64,000 nucleotides of DNA. It comes from Oryzobacter faecalis (GTDB lineage Bacteria > Actinomycetota > Actinomycetes > Actinomycetales > Dermatophilaceae). Location: contig NZ_JBKOFW010000004.1 in NCBI RefSeq assembly GCF_046764005.1, forward strand, positions 186,001 through 250,000, written 5' to 3'. Shown here one piece after another: positions 1 through 7,420 of the stretch (within the stretch, counting starts at the first letter, position 1; every line of letters begins with the position of its first letter). The notes beneath the pieces were generated by a model. That model saw nothing but the letters and a program-made list of their open reading frames with translations, made no database searches and had not been told where the DNA came from. Made by a program: the position numbers and the translations under genes.

Positions 1-1681
1 CGTCGGCGGCGATCCGCAGGGCCTTGGTCCGCACGACCCGGGCGGCCAGCATCACGGCGTTGCCCGACATCACGGCGCCGCGCGAGGCGAAGGTCCCGAC
101 CGCATACGCCATGCGCCGGGTGTCGCCGGTGGTGACGTGGACGTCCTCGATCCGCACGCCGAGCTCGTCGGCGACGATCTGGGCGAGGATCGTCTGGTGC
201 CCCTGTCCCTGGGTGGTCAGGCCCGTCGCGACGTTGACCCGCCCGCTCGTCTCGACGTGCACGTGCCCGCCCTCGTAGGGGCCGACCCCGGTGCCCTCGA
301 CGTAGCAGCCGATGCCGAGCCCCACCCTGCGCCCGGCGGCCTCGGCCTCGCGACGGTAGGCGGCGAAGTCGTCCCAGCCGACGAGCGCCTTGAGCTTGGC
401 GAGCGAGGCCGGGAAGTCGCCCGAGTCGTACCGGAGCGGGCGACCGTCCTGGAACATCAGCCCGTGGTCGTACGGCATCTCGTCGGGCTGGATGAAGTTG
501 CGGCTGCGGACCTCCGTGCGGTCGAGTCCGAGCTGCGCCGCGATCGCATCCATCGTCCGCTCCATCGCGTAGCAGCCCTGGGGGCGGCCGGCGCCCCGGT
601 ATGGCGTCACGAGAACGGTGTTGGTGTAGAGGCTCCAGAACTCGACCCGGTAGGCGCCCGGCTTGTAGGGACCGAGCAGCTGGGTGGCCGTGATGATCGG
701 GACGATGATCCCGTAGGGGGTGTAGGCGCCGTTGTCGTGCCAGAAGCGGACGTCGAGGGCGAGGAGGCGACCCTCGTCGTCGAAGCCGACCTCGACCTCC
801 TGCACCTGCCCGCGCTCGTGGGCGCTGGAGACGAAGTGCTCGCGGCGGTCCTCGGTCCACTTGACGTCGCGGCCGAGGTTGCGCGCCGCCCAGGGGACGA
901 GGACCTCCTCCGGCCAGGGGTGCATGATCTTGACGCCGAAGCCGCCCCCGACGTCCGGGGCGATGCACTCGACCTTGGCCAGCGGCATCCCGAGCTTGGC
1001 CGCCACGGCGGCGCGCACCCCGGTCGAGGTCTGGGTCGAGGAGTAGAGCCGCAGCGACTGCTCGTCGGCGTCCCAGCGGGCGAGGACGCCCTTGCCCTCC
1101 ATCGGCATGCAGGCGCTGCGCTCGATCTCGAGCTCGAGGGTCAGCCGGTGGGGGGCCGCCGCCATCGCGGCCTCGACGTCGCCGACCTCCTGGAGGAGGT
1201 GCGCGCTGACGTTGTCGGGGACGTCGTCGTGGACGAGCTGCGCTGCGGCGCGGGCGTTGTCGATGCCCACGACCACTGGCAGAGCCTCGTAGCGGACCCT
1301 GATGCGCGACGCGGCGTCCTCGGCGACGTAGCGGTCGCGGGCGACGACCATGACGACGGCCTCGCCGACGTGGTTGACCTCGTCCTTGGCCAGGCAGTAG
1401 CCGACGCGCGGGTGGGTGAGGGCGGGGTGGGGGATGAGGACGGGCAGCGGTTCGGCGACCCGGCCGGTGAGGTCGTCCCACGTGTAGATCGCCTCGACGC
1501 CGTCGACCTCCCACGCGTCGTCGATGTCGACGTCGACGACCCGGGCGTGGGCGTGCGGGCTGCGGACGAACGCGGCCTGGAGGGCGCCGCGCCCGAGGTC
1601 GTCGAGGTAGCGGCCGTTGCCCGTGAGGAGGCGGGGGTCCTCCCTGCGCTGGACCTTCTCGCCGAACTGGCGCGTGCTCAC
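1..1681 (-). CDS. Xanthine dehydrogenase family protein, molybdopterin-binding large subunit (3' truncated by window)
   Basis: The minus-strand frame starts at a GTG (1681-1679) whose last two bases overlap the TGA of the 2Fe-2S subunit gene, a GTGA overlap typical of translational coupling. The N-terminus carries the family motif RREDPRLLTG followed by GRYLDDL (aldehyde oxidase/xanthine dehydrogenase a/b hammerhead domain). About 560 codons are present; the family is usually 750-800 residues, so the C-terminal part lies beyond the window. The subunit should bind the molybdenum cofactor and oxidise a purine or aldehyde, passing electrons to the 2Fe-2S and FAD subunits encoded just upstream. 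The neighbouring permease, PucR regulator and ureide genes favour a purine substrate such as hypoxanthine or xanthine, but CO-dehydrogenase-like family members look similar and the active-site loop was not examined in detail. Confidence 0.88.
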   Translation of the reverse strand, partial: MSTRQFGEKVQRREDPRLLTGNGRYLDDLGRGALQAAFVRSPHAHARVVDVDIDDAWEVDGVEAIYTWDDLTGRVAEPLPVLIPHPALTHPRVGYCLAKDEVNHVGEAVVMVVARDRYVAEDAASRIRVRYEALPVVVGIDNARAAAQLVHDDVPDNVSAHLLQEVGDVEAAMAAAPHRLTLELEIERSACMPMEGKGVLARWDADEQSLRLYSSTQTSTGVRAAVAAKLGMPLAKVECIAPDVGGGFGVKIMHPWPEEVLVPWAARNLGRDVKWTEDRREHFVSSAHERGQVQEVEVGFDDEGRLLALDVRFWHDNGAYTPYGIIVPIITATQLLGPYKPGAYRVEFWSLYTNTVLVTPYRGAGRPQGCYAMERTMDAIAAQLGLDRTEVRSRNFIQPDEMPYDHGLMFQDGRPLRYDSGDFPASLAKLKALVGWDDFAAYRREAEAAGRRVGLGIGCYVEGTGVGPYEGGHVHVETSGRVNVATGLTTQGQGHQTILAQIVADELGVRIEDVHVTTGDTRRMAYAVGTFASRGAVMSGNAVMLAARVVRTKALRIAAD

Positions 1682-2223
1682 CGGACCACCCCACCCTCGT
1701 GTCCCGGTGCAGGCGGAGCGAGCTCGACGAGGCCGCGGCGGATCTCGGCGGCACGCCCGACGGCCTTGACGATGTTCTGGTAGCCGGTGCAGCGGCAGAG
1801 GTTGCCCGAGATCGCCTCGCGCGCCTCCTCGGGGGTCGGGTCGGGGTTCTCCTCCAGGTACGCGGTGATGGTCGTGACGAATCCCGGTGTGCAGAAGCCG
1901 CACTGCAGTCCGTGGCACTCCGCGAACGCCTGCTGGACCGGGCTGAGGTTCGCGGGGTCGCTTCCGATGCCCTCGACCGTGGTCACGGAGTGGGCCTGGG
2001 CCGAGACCGCGAACATCAGGCACGAGCGCATCGGCTGGCCGTCGACGAGGACGGTGCACGCGCCGCACACCCCGTGCTCACACCCGACGTGGGTGCCCGT
2101 GAGGCCGAGTTCGTGGCGCAGGAAGTCGGACAGCAGGCGGCGTGCCGGTGCCTGTGCGGTTCTGGGGACGCCGTTGACGGTGATCGTCACGTCGTGCAGC
2201 TGCTCGGCGACGGGCTCGCTCAC
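1678..2223 (-). CDS. (2Fe-2S)-binding subunit of xanthine dehydrogenase-type molybdoenzyme
   Basis: A 181-residue protein with both iron-sulfur domains of the small subunit. The plant-ferredoxin-like cluster ligands are C48, C53, C56 and C68 (motif CEHGVCGAC), and the helical [2Fe-2S]-2 domain has C108, C111, C143 and C145 (CGFCTPG and CRCTGY). It relays electrons from the molybdenum site to FAD. The length is about 20 residues above the usual 155-165 because of a short N-terminal tail and a C-terminal extension. Its ATG overlaps the stop of the FAD-subunit gene by four bases, and its own stop overlaps the start of the large-subunit gene, so the three genes form a tightly coupled operon in the order FAD, FeS, Mo. 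Confidence 0.93.
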   Translation of the reverse strand: MSEPVAEQLHDVTITVNGVPRTAQAPARRLLSDFLRHELGLTGTHVGCEHGVCGACTVLVDGQPMRSCLMFAVSAQAHSVTTVEGIGSDPANLSPVQQAFAECHGLQCGFCTPGFVTTITAYLEENPDPTPEEAREAISGNLCRCTGYQNIVKAVGRAAEIRRGLVELAPPAPGHEGGVVR

Positions 2224-3092
2224 GCCGCGCCCTCCTCGTGGTCGTGGACGGTCGTGGCGAGGACGCGGCGCGTGAGCTCGGCGGCGAGCATCCGGCGGTA
2301 GGCCGCGGTGGCGTGGATGTCGCCCTCGGGCTCCACGTGCTCGCGGACGAGGTCGGTGACCTCCGCGGGGACCGGTGCGCCGAGGGCGAGCCCGGCGAGG
2401 ACGGGTGACAGGTCGAGGACGGTGGGCACGGGCGTGACCGACACGAACGCCGCGCGTGCGGCGCGGACGGTGCCGCCGTCGACCTCCACGGCCACGGCGA
2501 CGCCGGCGAGTGCGTAGTCGCCGTGGCGCCGCGACGACTCGGTGAAGCCGGTGCGGGTTCCGGGAGCGAACCGCCCGAAGCGCACCGCCTCGACGAGCTC
2601 GTCGTGCTCGAGCGTCGTCTCGAGCGGCCCCTCGAAGAAGTCGGCGGCGGCGATCTCGCGGCGTCCTCGGACGCTGACGGCCTCGACCACGGCCTCGGTG
2701 AGGACGGCGACCGAGGGCATCTCGCCGGCGGGGTCGGCGTGCGCGATGGAGCCGACGGTCGTCCCCCGGTTGCGGATGGCAGGGTGCGCGACGTTCCGGA
2801 GGGCCTGCCGCAGCAGCGGGTTCGCGACGAAGGCGCCCGCGTGGCGCTCGAGCCCGGCGTGCCGGACGAGGGCGCCGACGCGCACCGCGTCATCGGACAC
2901 CTCCACCCCGTCGAGCCCCGCCACGAGGTTGACGTCGACGAGGTGGCCGGGGCTGGCGAGGCGCATGTTGAGGACGGGCACGAGGCTCTGCCCGCCGGCG
3001 AGCACCTTCCCGTCGTGGCCGACCTCGGCGAGCACCGCGACGGCCTCCTCGACCGAGCGCGGCGCATGGTGCACGAACGGTCCGGGCTTCAT
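2220..3092 (-). CDS. FAD-binding subunit of xanthine dehydrogenase-type molybdoenzyme
   Basis: A 290-residue protein of the CO dehydrogenase flavoprotein (FAD_binding_5) family. The ADP-binding motif LAGGQSL is at residues 31-37 and the second FAD loop, RNRGTTVGSIAHADPAGE, at about 107-124. I chose the ATG at 3092 because family members begin with a short M-K-P-x-x-F-type stretch; the frame stays open upstream to 3164 but that extension does not resemble the family. The gene is first in the operon and ends in a four-base overlap with the 2Fe-2S gene. Only a weak GAGG lies directly before the start. Confidence 0.9.
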   Translation of the reverse strand: MKPGPFVHHAPRSVEEAVAVLAEVGHDGKVLAGGQSLVPVLNMRLASPGHLVDVNLVAGLDGVEVSDDAVRVGALVRHAGLERHAGAFVANPLLRQALRNVAHPAIRNRGTTVGSIAHADPAGEMPSVAVLTEAVVEAVSVRGRREIAAADFFEGPLETTLEHDELVEAVRFGRFAPGTRTGFTESSRRHGDYALAGVAVAVEVDGGTVRAARAAFVSVTPVPTVLDLSPVLAGLALGAPVPAEVTDLVREHVEPEGDIHATAAYRRMLAAELTRRVLATTVHDHEEGAA

Positions 3093-3187
3093 GCCTCGAT
3101 CATGTCCACAGGACGCTCCGTTCGGTAGGGACGCAGTGCCGACACTGCCCCACGAGGTGGTCAAAGGTTGCCAAAGCCCGGGAAACG

Positions 3188-3223
3188 CCGCGGCCGGCCC
3201 CCCGTGGGGAGGGCCGGCCGCGG
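3188..3223 (-). terminator. GC-rich hairpin downstream of the permease gene
   Basis: Perfect 13-bp inverted repeat (3188-3200 and 3211-3223) with a 10-base loop that can pair further. It lies 14 bases past the stop codon of the minus-strand permease gene and upstream of the xanthine dehydrogenase operon start. It has no clear U tract, as is common in actinobacteria. It probably separates permease transcription from the dehydrogenase operon. Confidence 0.6.
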
Positions 3224-3236
3224 TCGGGGCGGGCCG

Positions 3237-4736
3237 TCAGGGACGGCGGTCGCGTCCGGGGTCGCGCTCGCCGGGCGTCCCGGGGTAGCCCTCCTGGTAG
3301 AGGTCGTCGACGCCGTCGCTGTCGCCGTAGGTCGTGGACCCGACCGACACGGCGGTGCCGTCGGCCCGGTCGCGCAGCTCGACGGGGGCGATGGCGCGGG
3401 CGAGGTGGAAGCCGCCGATCGCGACGATGGTGCCGAGCGCGATGCCCTCGAGCGAGAAGTTGTCGGTCAGCTGCATCTTGACGTTGCCGACGCCGATGAT
3501 GATGCCCGCGGCGACCGGGACGAGGTTGATGGGGTTGCCGAAGTCGACCCCGTTCTCCTTCCAGATCTTCGCGCCGAGCAGGCCGATCATGCCGTAGAGG
3601 ACCACGGTGATGCCGCCGAGGACGCCGCCGGGGATCGAGGCCACGAGGGCGCCGAACTTCGGCGAGAGGCCGAAGAGGATCGCGACGGCGGCCGCGACGT
3701 AGTAGGCCGCGGTCGAGTACACGCGCGTGGCTGCCATGACGCCGATGTTCTCGGCGTAGGTCGTCGTGGGCGAGCCGCCGACGGCCGACGCGAGAGCGGT
3801 GCCGACGCCGTCACCGGCGATCGCGCGGCCCATGACCGGGTCGAGGTCGTGGCCGGTCATCTCGGCGACGGCCTTGACGTGGCCGGTGTTCTCGGCGATG
3901 AGGGCGATGACGGCGGGGAGGACGAGGAGCACCGCGGCGATCGTGAAGCTCGGCGTGTGCCAGCCCACGACCTCCTTGCCGTCGGCGGCCACCATCGTCT
4001 GCTGCGGGAAGCCGAACCACGCGGCGTCACCGACGCCGGCCGTGCTCCAGCGGTCGTGGGTCGTCGCCTCGGTGGCCCCGCCGAGCTTCGAGGTGATCGG
4101 CCCGACGGCGGTGTCGAGGAACCAGGAGAGCGCGGTGCCGAAGATCAGCGCGAGGAAGACGGCGATGCGGCTGATGAAGCCGCGGAACGCGACGGCCGCG
4201 ACGATCGTGAAGAGCATCGTCGTGATGGCCACCCACTGGTCCTGGGGCCAGTAGATGCCCGCGACGACCGGCGCCAGGTTGAACCCGATGAGCATGACGA
4301 CCGCACCGGTGACGACCGGCGGCAGCACCTTGTGGAGCACCGAGGAGCCGAGGAAGTGGATCGCGACACCGACCGCGGCGAGGACCAGGCCGGCGACGAG
4401 GATCGCGCCGGTGACCTCGGAGGAGTCTCCGCCGTTGGCCCGGATCGCCGCGACACCGCCGACGAAGCTCGCCGAGGTCCCGAGGTAGCTCGGGACCTTC
4501 CCCTGCACGATGAGCAGGAAGACGATCGTCGCGATGCCGCTCATCATGATGGCGAGCTGCGGGTTGAGCCCCATGATGAGCGGGAACACGAAGGTGGCCC
4601 CGAACATCGCGACGACGTGCTGGGCGCCCAGGCCCACGGTCTTCCCCCAGGACAGGCGCTCGTCGGGCGCCACGACCTCGTCGGGCCCGAGCGAGCGCCC
4701 GTCACCCTTCAGCTTCCAACCCAATCCCAGCGCCAT
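3237..4736 (-). CDS. NCS2 family uracil/xanthine permease
   Basis: A 499-residue integral membrane protein of the nucleobase:cation symporter-2 family, importing a nucleobase (uracil by closest resemblance, xanthine by context) with protons. The N-terminal family motif GLGAQHVVAMFGATFVFP includes the QH pair of the substrate site. The helix 10 region GGSPTTTYAENIGVMA matches the UraA-type signature with the functional glutamate. Many hydrophobic segments fit the 14-helix fold, and the last 40 residues form a charged cytoplasmic tail. The ATG at 4736 has an AGAGAGG-type ribosome site 6-8 bases upstream; the frame is open much further upstream, but that part is a shadow of the regulator gene. 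The gene lies between the PucR-type regulator and xanthine dehydrogenase, so regulation by nucleobase or ureide supply is likely. Confidence 0.92.
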   Translation of the reverse strand: MALGLGWKLKGDGRSLGPDEVVAPDERLSWGKTVGLGAQHVVAMFGATFVFPLIMGLNPQLAIMMSGIATIVFLLIVQGKVPSYLGTSASFVGGVAAIRANGGDSSEVTGAILVAGLVLAAVGVAIHFLGSSVLHKVLPPVVTGAVVMLIGFNLAPVVAGIYWPQDQWVAITTMLFTIVAAVAFRGFISRIAVFLALIFGTALSWFLDTAVGPITSKLGGATEATTHDRWSTAGVGDAAWFGFPQQTMVAADGKEVVGWHTPSFTIAAVLLVLPAVIALIAENTGHVKAVAEMTGHDLDPVMGRAIAGDGVGTALASAVGGSPTTTYAENIGVMAATRVYSTAAYYVAAAVAILFGLSPKFGALVASIPGGVLGGITVVLYGMIGLLGAKIWKENGVDFGNPINLVPVAAGIIIGVGNVKMQLTDNFSLEGIALGTIVAIGGFHLARAIAPVELRDRADGTAVSVGSTTYGDSDGVDDLYQEGYPGTPGERDPGRDRRP

Positions 4737-4808
4737 GCGAGTGCCTCTCTCCGGGGGAACCGTGGCCGTCGGCCGCGGTGACAGGGCTCCGCGTCGTCGG
4801 TGACGCGG

Positions 4809-4824
4809 ATCACGAGTCCGTGAT
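4809..4824. promoter_or_regulatory. Perfect inverted repeat upstream of the permease gene
   Basis: ATCACG-AGTC-CGTGAT is a perfect 6-bp inverted repeat with a 4-base spacer, 73-88 bases before the permease start, in the 289-base gap (4737-5025) between the permease and PucR-type genes. The same gap carries a second dyad at 4843-4875. Nothing else recognisable is in the gap. It is a candidate operator for the PucR-type protein, but no binding-site match is claimed. Confidence 0.4.
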
Positions 4825-4842
4825 ACACGGAAGGTAGTGACG

Positions 4843-4875
4843 CTGTCAGGCGACACCCTCGGCAAGGGTTGACAG
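4843..4875. promoter_or_regulatory. Compound dyad CTGTCA / ACCCT / AGGGT / TGACAG
   Basis: Two nested inverted repeats share an axis: CTGTCA (4843-4848) with TGACAG (4870-4875), and ACCCT (4855-4859) with AGGGT (4865-4869). They lie about 110-140 bases upstream of the permease start and downstream of the PucR-type stop. It could be an operator or the terminator of the regulator gene; the sequence does not decide. Confidence 0.35.
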
Positions 4876-5025
4876 CCGGATGGGGTCCGAGTCGGCAGGG
4901 TCTGTGGGCGGCCGCCCGTCCGCGCACGCCCCTCAGAGGCGCAGGTGCCTGACGTGCAGCCCCACGAGCCCGTGCTCGGCCGGCAGCCGTCCGGCGCCCG
5001 GGCTGCGCCAGGGGCGTGGCCGTCG

Positions 5026-6426
5026 TCAGATCCCGCGCATCTGGTGGATGCGCAGCGCGAGGGCGAGGGTGAGCCGTAGCTGGGGGTCGGAGGTGAACGG
5101 GCCGAGCATCCGCTCGAGCTTGGCGATGCGGTAGCGCAGCGTGTTGTAGTGGAAGAACAGCTGGCGCGCGGTCTCGGCGACGTTGAGGTTGGTGTCGATG
5201 AGCACCGAGAGCGTGTGGCGCAGGTCGGCGTTCTCGGGGGAGTCGTCGGTGGCGAGCTCGCCGAGGCTCTCCTCGACGAAGCGGCGCAGGTCGGCGCCGT
5301 CGGGCACGAGGGCGAGGAGGCGGTAGATGCCCAGTCCGTCGAAGTGGGTGAGGGCCGACTCGCCGTACATCTGCCGGCCCACGTGGACCGCCTTGAGGGC
5401 CTCGTCGTAGGCGGTCGGGAGATCGGCCACGCTGCGGATCGGGCGCGAGACGCCGGTCGAGAAGGTGCGGCGCCCGCCTCCGCCGTCGCCGCGGACGACC
5501 TTGGCGATCTCGCTGACCGTGCGCATGACGGTGTCGTTCTCGGCGGTCGGGTCGACGGGCAGCAGGGCCACGACCTCCTGGCTGAACCCGGCGACGGGGA
5601 CCGACATGTCGCGGGCCCGCACCGCCTGCACCCAGGCCCGCACGAACCGCTCCTGGAGCGAGCGGACCTCGTCGGCGGCGCGGGTGGTCTCGGCGTCGTT
5701 CTCGTCGGTCTCGGCGACGACGACGACCATGGGGCGGTCGATGTCCCAGCCGAGGGAGGTCGCGTGCGACACGGCGTCCGGGGGGTCGCCCGCGCGACCG
5801 GCGAGGGCGTCGCGGAGGAACTCGGCGCGGTACTTGCCCTCGACCGCGGAGACCGCGGCCTCCTTGGTGATGGCGAGGGCGGCGACCGTGGCCGCCCGCT
5901 CGAGCATGTGGACGTCCGTGGGGGTGAGCGGGCGGTCGGGGGAGAACGCGCCGAGCAGGCCGTGGTCGGAGGAGCCGGCGACGATCTTGACGAAGGCGCG
6001 GGTCGTCTCGGGGCCGTTGCCCTGCCGGGGGCCGACCGGCTCGGTCTCGACGACGAGGCGGCCGGTGCGGTCGAAGCACGGCAGGCCCTGGACGCGCTCG
6101 ACCTCGGCGTCGCTGCCGGCCATCGCGAGGACGCGCCCGTCGGTGGTGGTGACGACGGACGCGCCGCCGAAGAAGCCGGCCACCGACGTGCACAGCTCGT
6201 TGACCGAGCCCCCGGCGAGGACGATGCGGACGAGGACCCGGTGCACCTCGTCCTCGCGCTGGAGCAGGGCGGCCTGGCGCTCGACGACCGCCTCCAGGGC
6301 CGCGACCCGCTCGACGGGGTCGCTGGGCAGCTCGGCGGGCAGGGCGGCGTCCGCGGCCGCGGACGCGGCCCCGGTCGATGGCAACGTCTGTGCGTCGTCA
6401 GGCCGATCGTTGGCAACAATGACCAT
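5026..6426 (-). CDS. PucR family transcriptional regulator
   Basis: A 466-residue regulator. The C-terminal 60 residues are the PucR-type helix-turn-helix (HTH_30): TNLNVAETARQLFFHYNTLR followed by YRIAKLERMLG. The middle resembles the GGDEF-like ligand domain of CdaR/PucR proteins, and a sensory-type region precedes it (about residues 90-200). PucR proteins control purine and ureide catabolism genes, which fits the flanking permease, xanthine dehydrogenase and ylbF-fdrA-ylbE sets. The ATG at 6426 is the first in frame; only 34 bases separate it from the divergent ylbF-like gene, so one regulatory region may serve both. In-frame alternative starts exist further in. Confidence 0.88.
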   Translation of the reverse strand: MVIVANDRPDDAQTLPSTGAASAAADAALPAELPSDPVERVAALEAVVERQAALLQREDEVHRVLVRIVLAGGSVNELCTSVAGFFGGASVVTTTDGRVLAMAGSDAEVERVQGLPCFDRTGRLVVETEPVGPRQGNGPETTRAFVKIVAGSSDHGLLGAFSPDRPLTPTDVHMLERAATVAALAITKEAAVSAVEGKYRAEFLRDALAGRAGDPPDAVSHATSLGWDIDRPMVVVVAETDENDAETTRAADEVRSLQERFVRAWVQAVRARDMSVPVAGFSQEVVALLPVDPTAENDTVMRTVSEIAKVVRGDGGGGRRTFSTGVSRPIRSVADLPTAYDEALKAVHVGRQMYGESALTHFDGLGIYRLLALVPDGADLRRFVEESLGELATDDSPENADLRHTLSVLIDTNLNVAETARQLFFHYNTLRYRIAKLERMLGPFTSDPQLRLTLALALRIHQMRGI

Positions 6427-6448
6427 CCGGTCACTGTAGCCCCCTCGC

Positions 6449-6454
6449 TAGCGT
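6449..6454 (+). promoter_or_regulatory. Putative -10 hexamer of the ylbF-fdrA-ylbE operon
   Basis: TAGCGT sits six bases before the ATG at 6461, so a transcript would begin at or next to the start codon (leaderless). No ribosome-binding site is visible upstream of that ATG. No good -35 element was recognised. Confidence 0.35.
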
Positions 6455-6460
6455 CGCCGT

Positions 6461-7420
6461 ATGCCGTCCTCCTCCGCGCGGGCCGTCCTGCCGGCCGCCG
6501 CCTCCGCCCTCACGGCGCGGGTGCTGAGGGAGGCGCCGCGGGGGGCGCCGCGCGAGGCGCTCGTCGTCGGCGCCCACCGGCTCGGGCTCTACCTCTCGGT
6601 CGACGGCACCGTGCTGCCGGTCGTCCCCTCCGACGCCCTCGCCCTCCCCACGGCCCTGCGGCTCGGTGCCCGCTCGTCGGCACTGCCGGGTGCGGCGTCC
6701 GAGGCGCCACCGTGGGGGGTCGAGCCGGGCGACCGCGTGGCCGTGGGGGGTGGGCGCGTCGTCCTCCCCGGGGCCGAGGTCGTCGCGGTGCGCACCTGGC
6801 GCCCGGCGCGCGTGCGCCGCGTGGCTCCCGGCGCGGCCTGCCCCGGCGACCGGGCACTCGTGGAGTCGCTCCTCGCCGACGCCACGACCTCCTGCGACCC
6901 CTGGCTCGCCCCCGCCATCCGGGTCGTGTGCTCAGGTGGTCGCCCCGACGGCCACCTGAGCACACGACCCGGCGAGGACGTGGAGGAGGGCGTCGCCGGC
7001 GGGCTCGCCGGCGGGCTGGCCGGCGCCGTCGCGGCGCTCGTGGGGCGCGGGCGCGGGCTGACCCCGTCCGGTGACGACGCCCTCGCCGGGGCCCTGCTCG
7101 TCGCGCACGCGCTGCGTGCCCGGCGGCCGTTCGCGGACGCCGTCCGGGCGAGGCTGGGCTCGACGACGGCGGTCTCGGGGGCCCTGCTCGCCGCCGCCGC
7201 CGACGGGTTCGCGGCGCGGCCGGTCGTCGCCCTCGTCGACGCGGCCGTCGTCGGCCACGTCGAGGCCACCGCCCGCGCCCTCCCCGAGGTCGTCGCCATC
7301 GGGCACACGTCGGGGCGCGACCTCCTCACCGGGGCCCTCGCCGCGCTGCGGGCCCACACCATCCCGGCCTCTCTCGTCGAGACCCCCACCCAGACCCCCA
7401 CCGGACGGAGTGCCGCATGA
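6461..7420 (+). CDS. ylbF: DUF2877 protein, YlbF/AllH-like component of oxamic transcarbamylase
   Basis: A 319-residue protein of the DUF2877 family, recognised by the hallmark GRGLTPSGDD at about residues 196-205. In E. coli the homologue YlbF (renamed AllH) is reported to act with FdrA and YlbE as the oxamic transcarbamylase, which splits oxalurate into oxamate and carbamoyl phosphate in anaerobic allantoin use. The same three genes lie together here with ATGA overlaps. A 54-base hairpin (6919-6972) is embedded in the coding sequence at about residues 154-171 and encodes a hydrophilic insert. No carbamate kinase gene is in the window, so the fate of carbamoyl phosphate is not shown. Confidence 0.8.
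   Translation: MPSSSARAVLPAAASALTARVLREAPRGAPREALVVGAHRLGLYLSVDGTVLPVVPSDALALPTALRLGARSSALPGAASEAPPWGVEPGDRVAVGGGRVVLPGAEVVAVRTWRPARVRRVAPGAACPGDRALVESLLADATTSCDPWLAPAIRVVCSGGRPDGHLSTRPGEDVEEGVAGGLAGGLAGAVAALVGRGRGLTPSGDDALAGALLVAHALRARRPFADAVRARLGSTTAVSGALLAAAADGFAARPVVALVDAAVVGHVEATARALPEVVAIGHTSGRDLLTGALAALRAHTIPASLVETPTQTPTGRSAA
6919..6972. repeat. Perfect 21-bp hairpin embedded in the ylbF-like coding sequence
   Basis: The arms 6919-6939 and 6952-6972 are perfectly complementary around a 12-base loop. The element is in frame and adds about 18 codons just before the conserved GLTPSGDD segment. Being inside a gene and far from its end, it is not an operon terminator. It resembles the long intergenic hairpins elsewhere in the window in size but not in sequence. 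Confidence 0.75.

Noticed and set aside
137..1783. 548-codon plus-strand ORF opposite the large xanthine dehydrogenase subunit
   Set aside because: Low-complexity D/V/G/R-rich translation typical of antisense shadows in GC-rich DNA; the minus strand carries clear family motifs.
4737..6434. Extension of the permease frame into a 1065-residue protein
   Set aside because: The extra N-terminal part is a frame shadow of the PucR-type gene; permease homology and a ribosome site begin at 4736.
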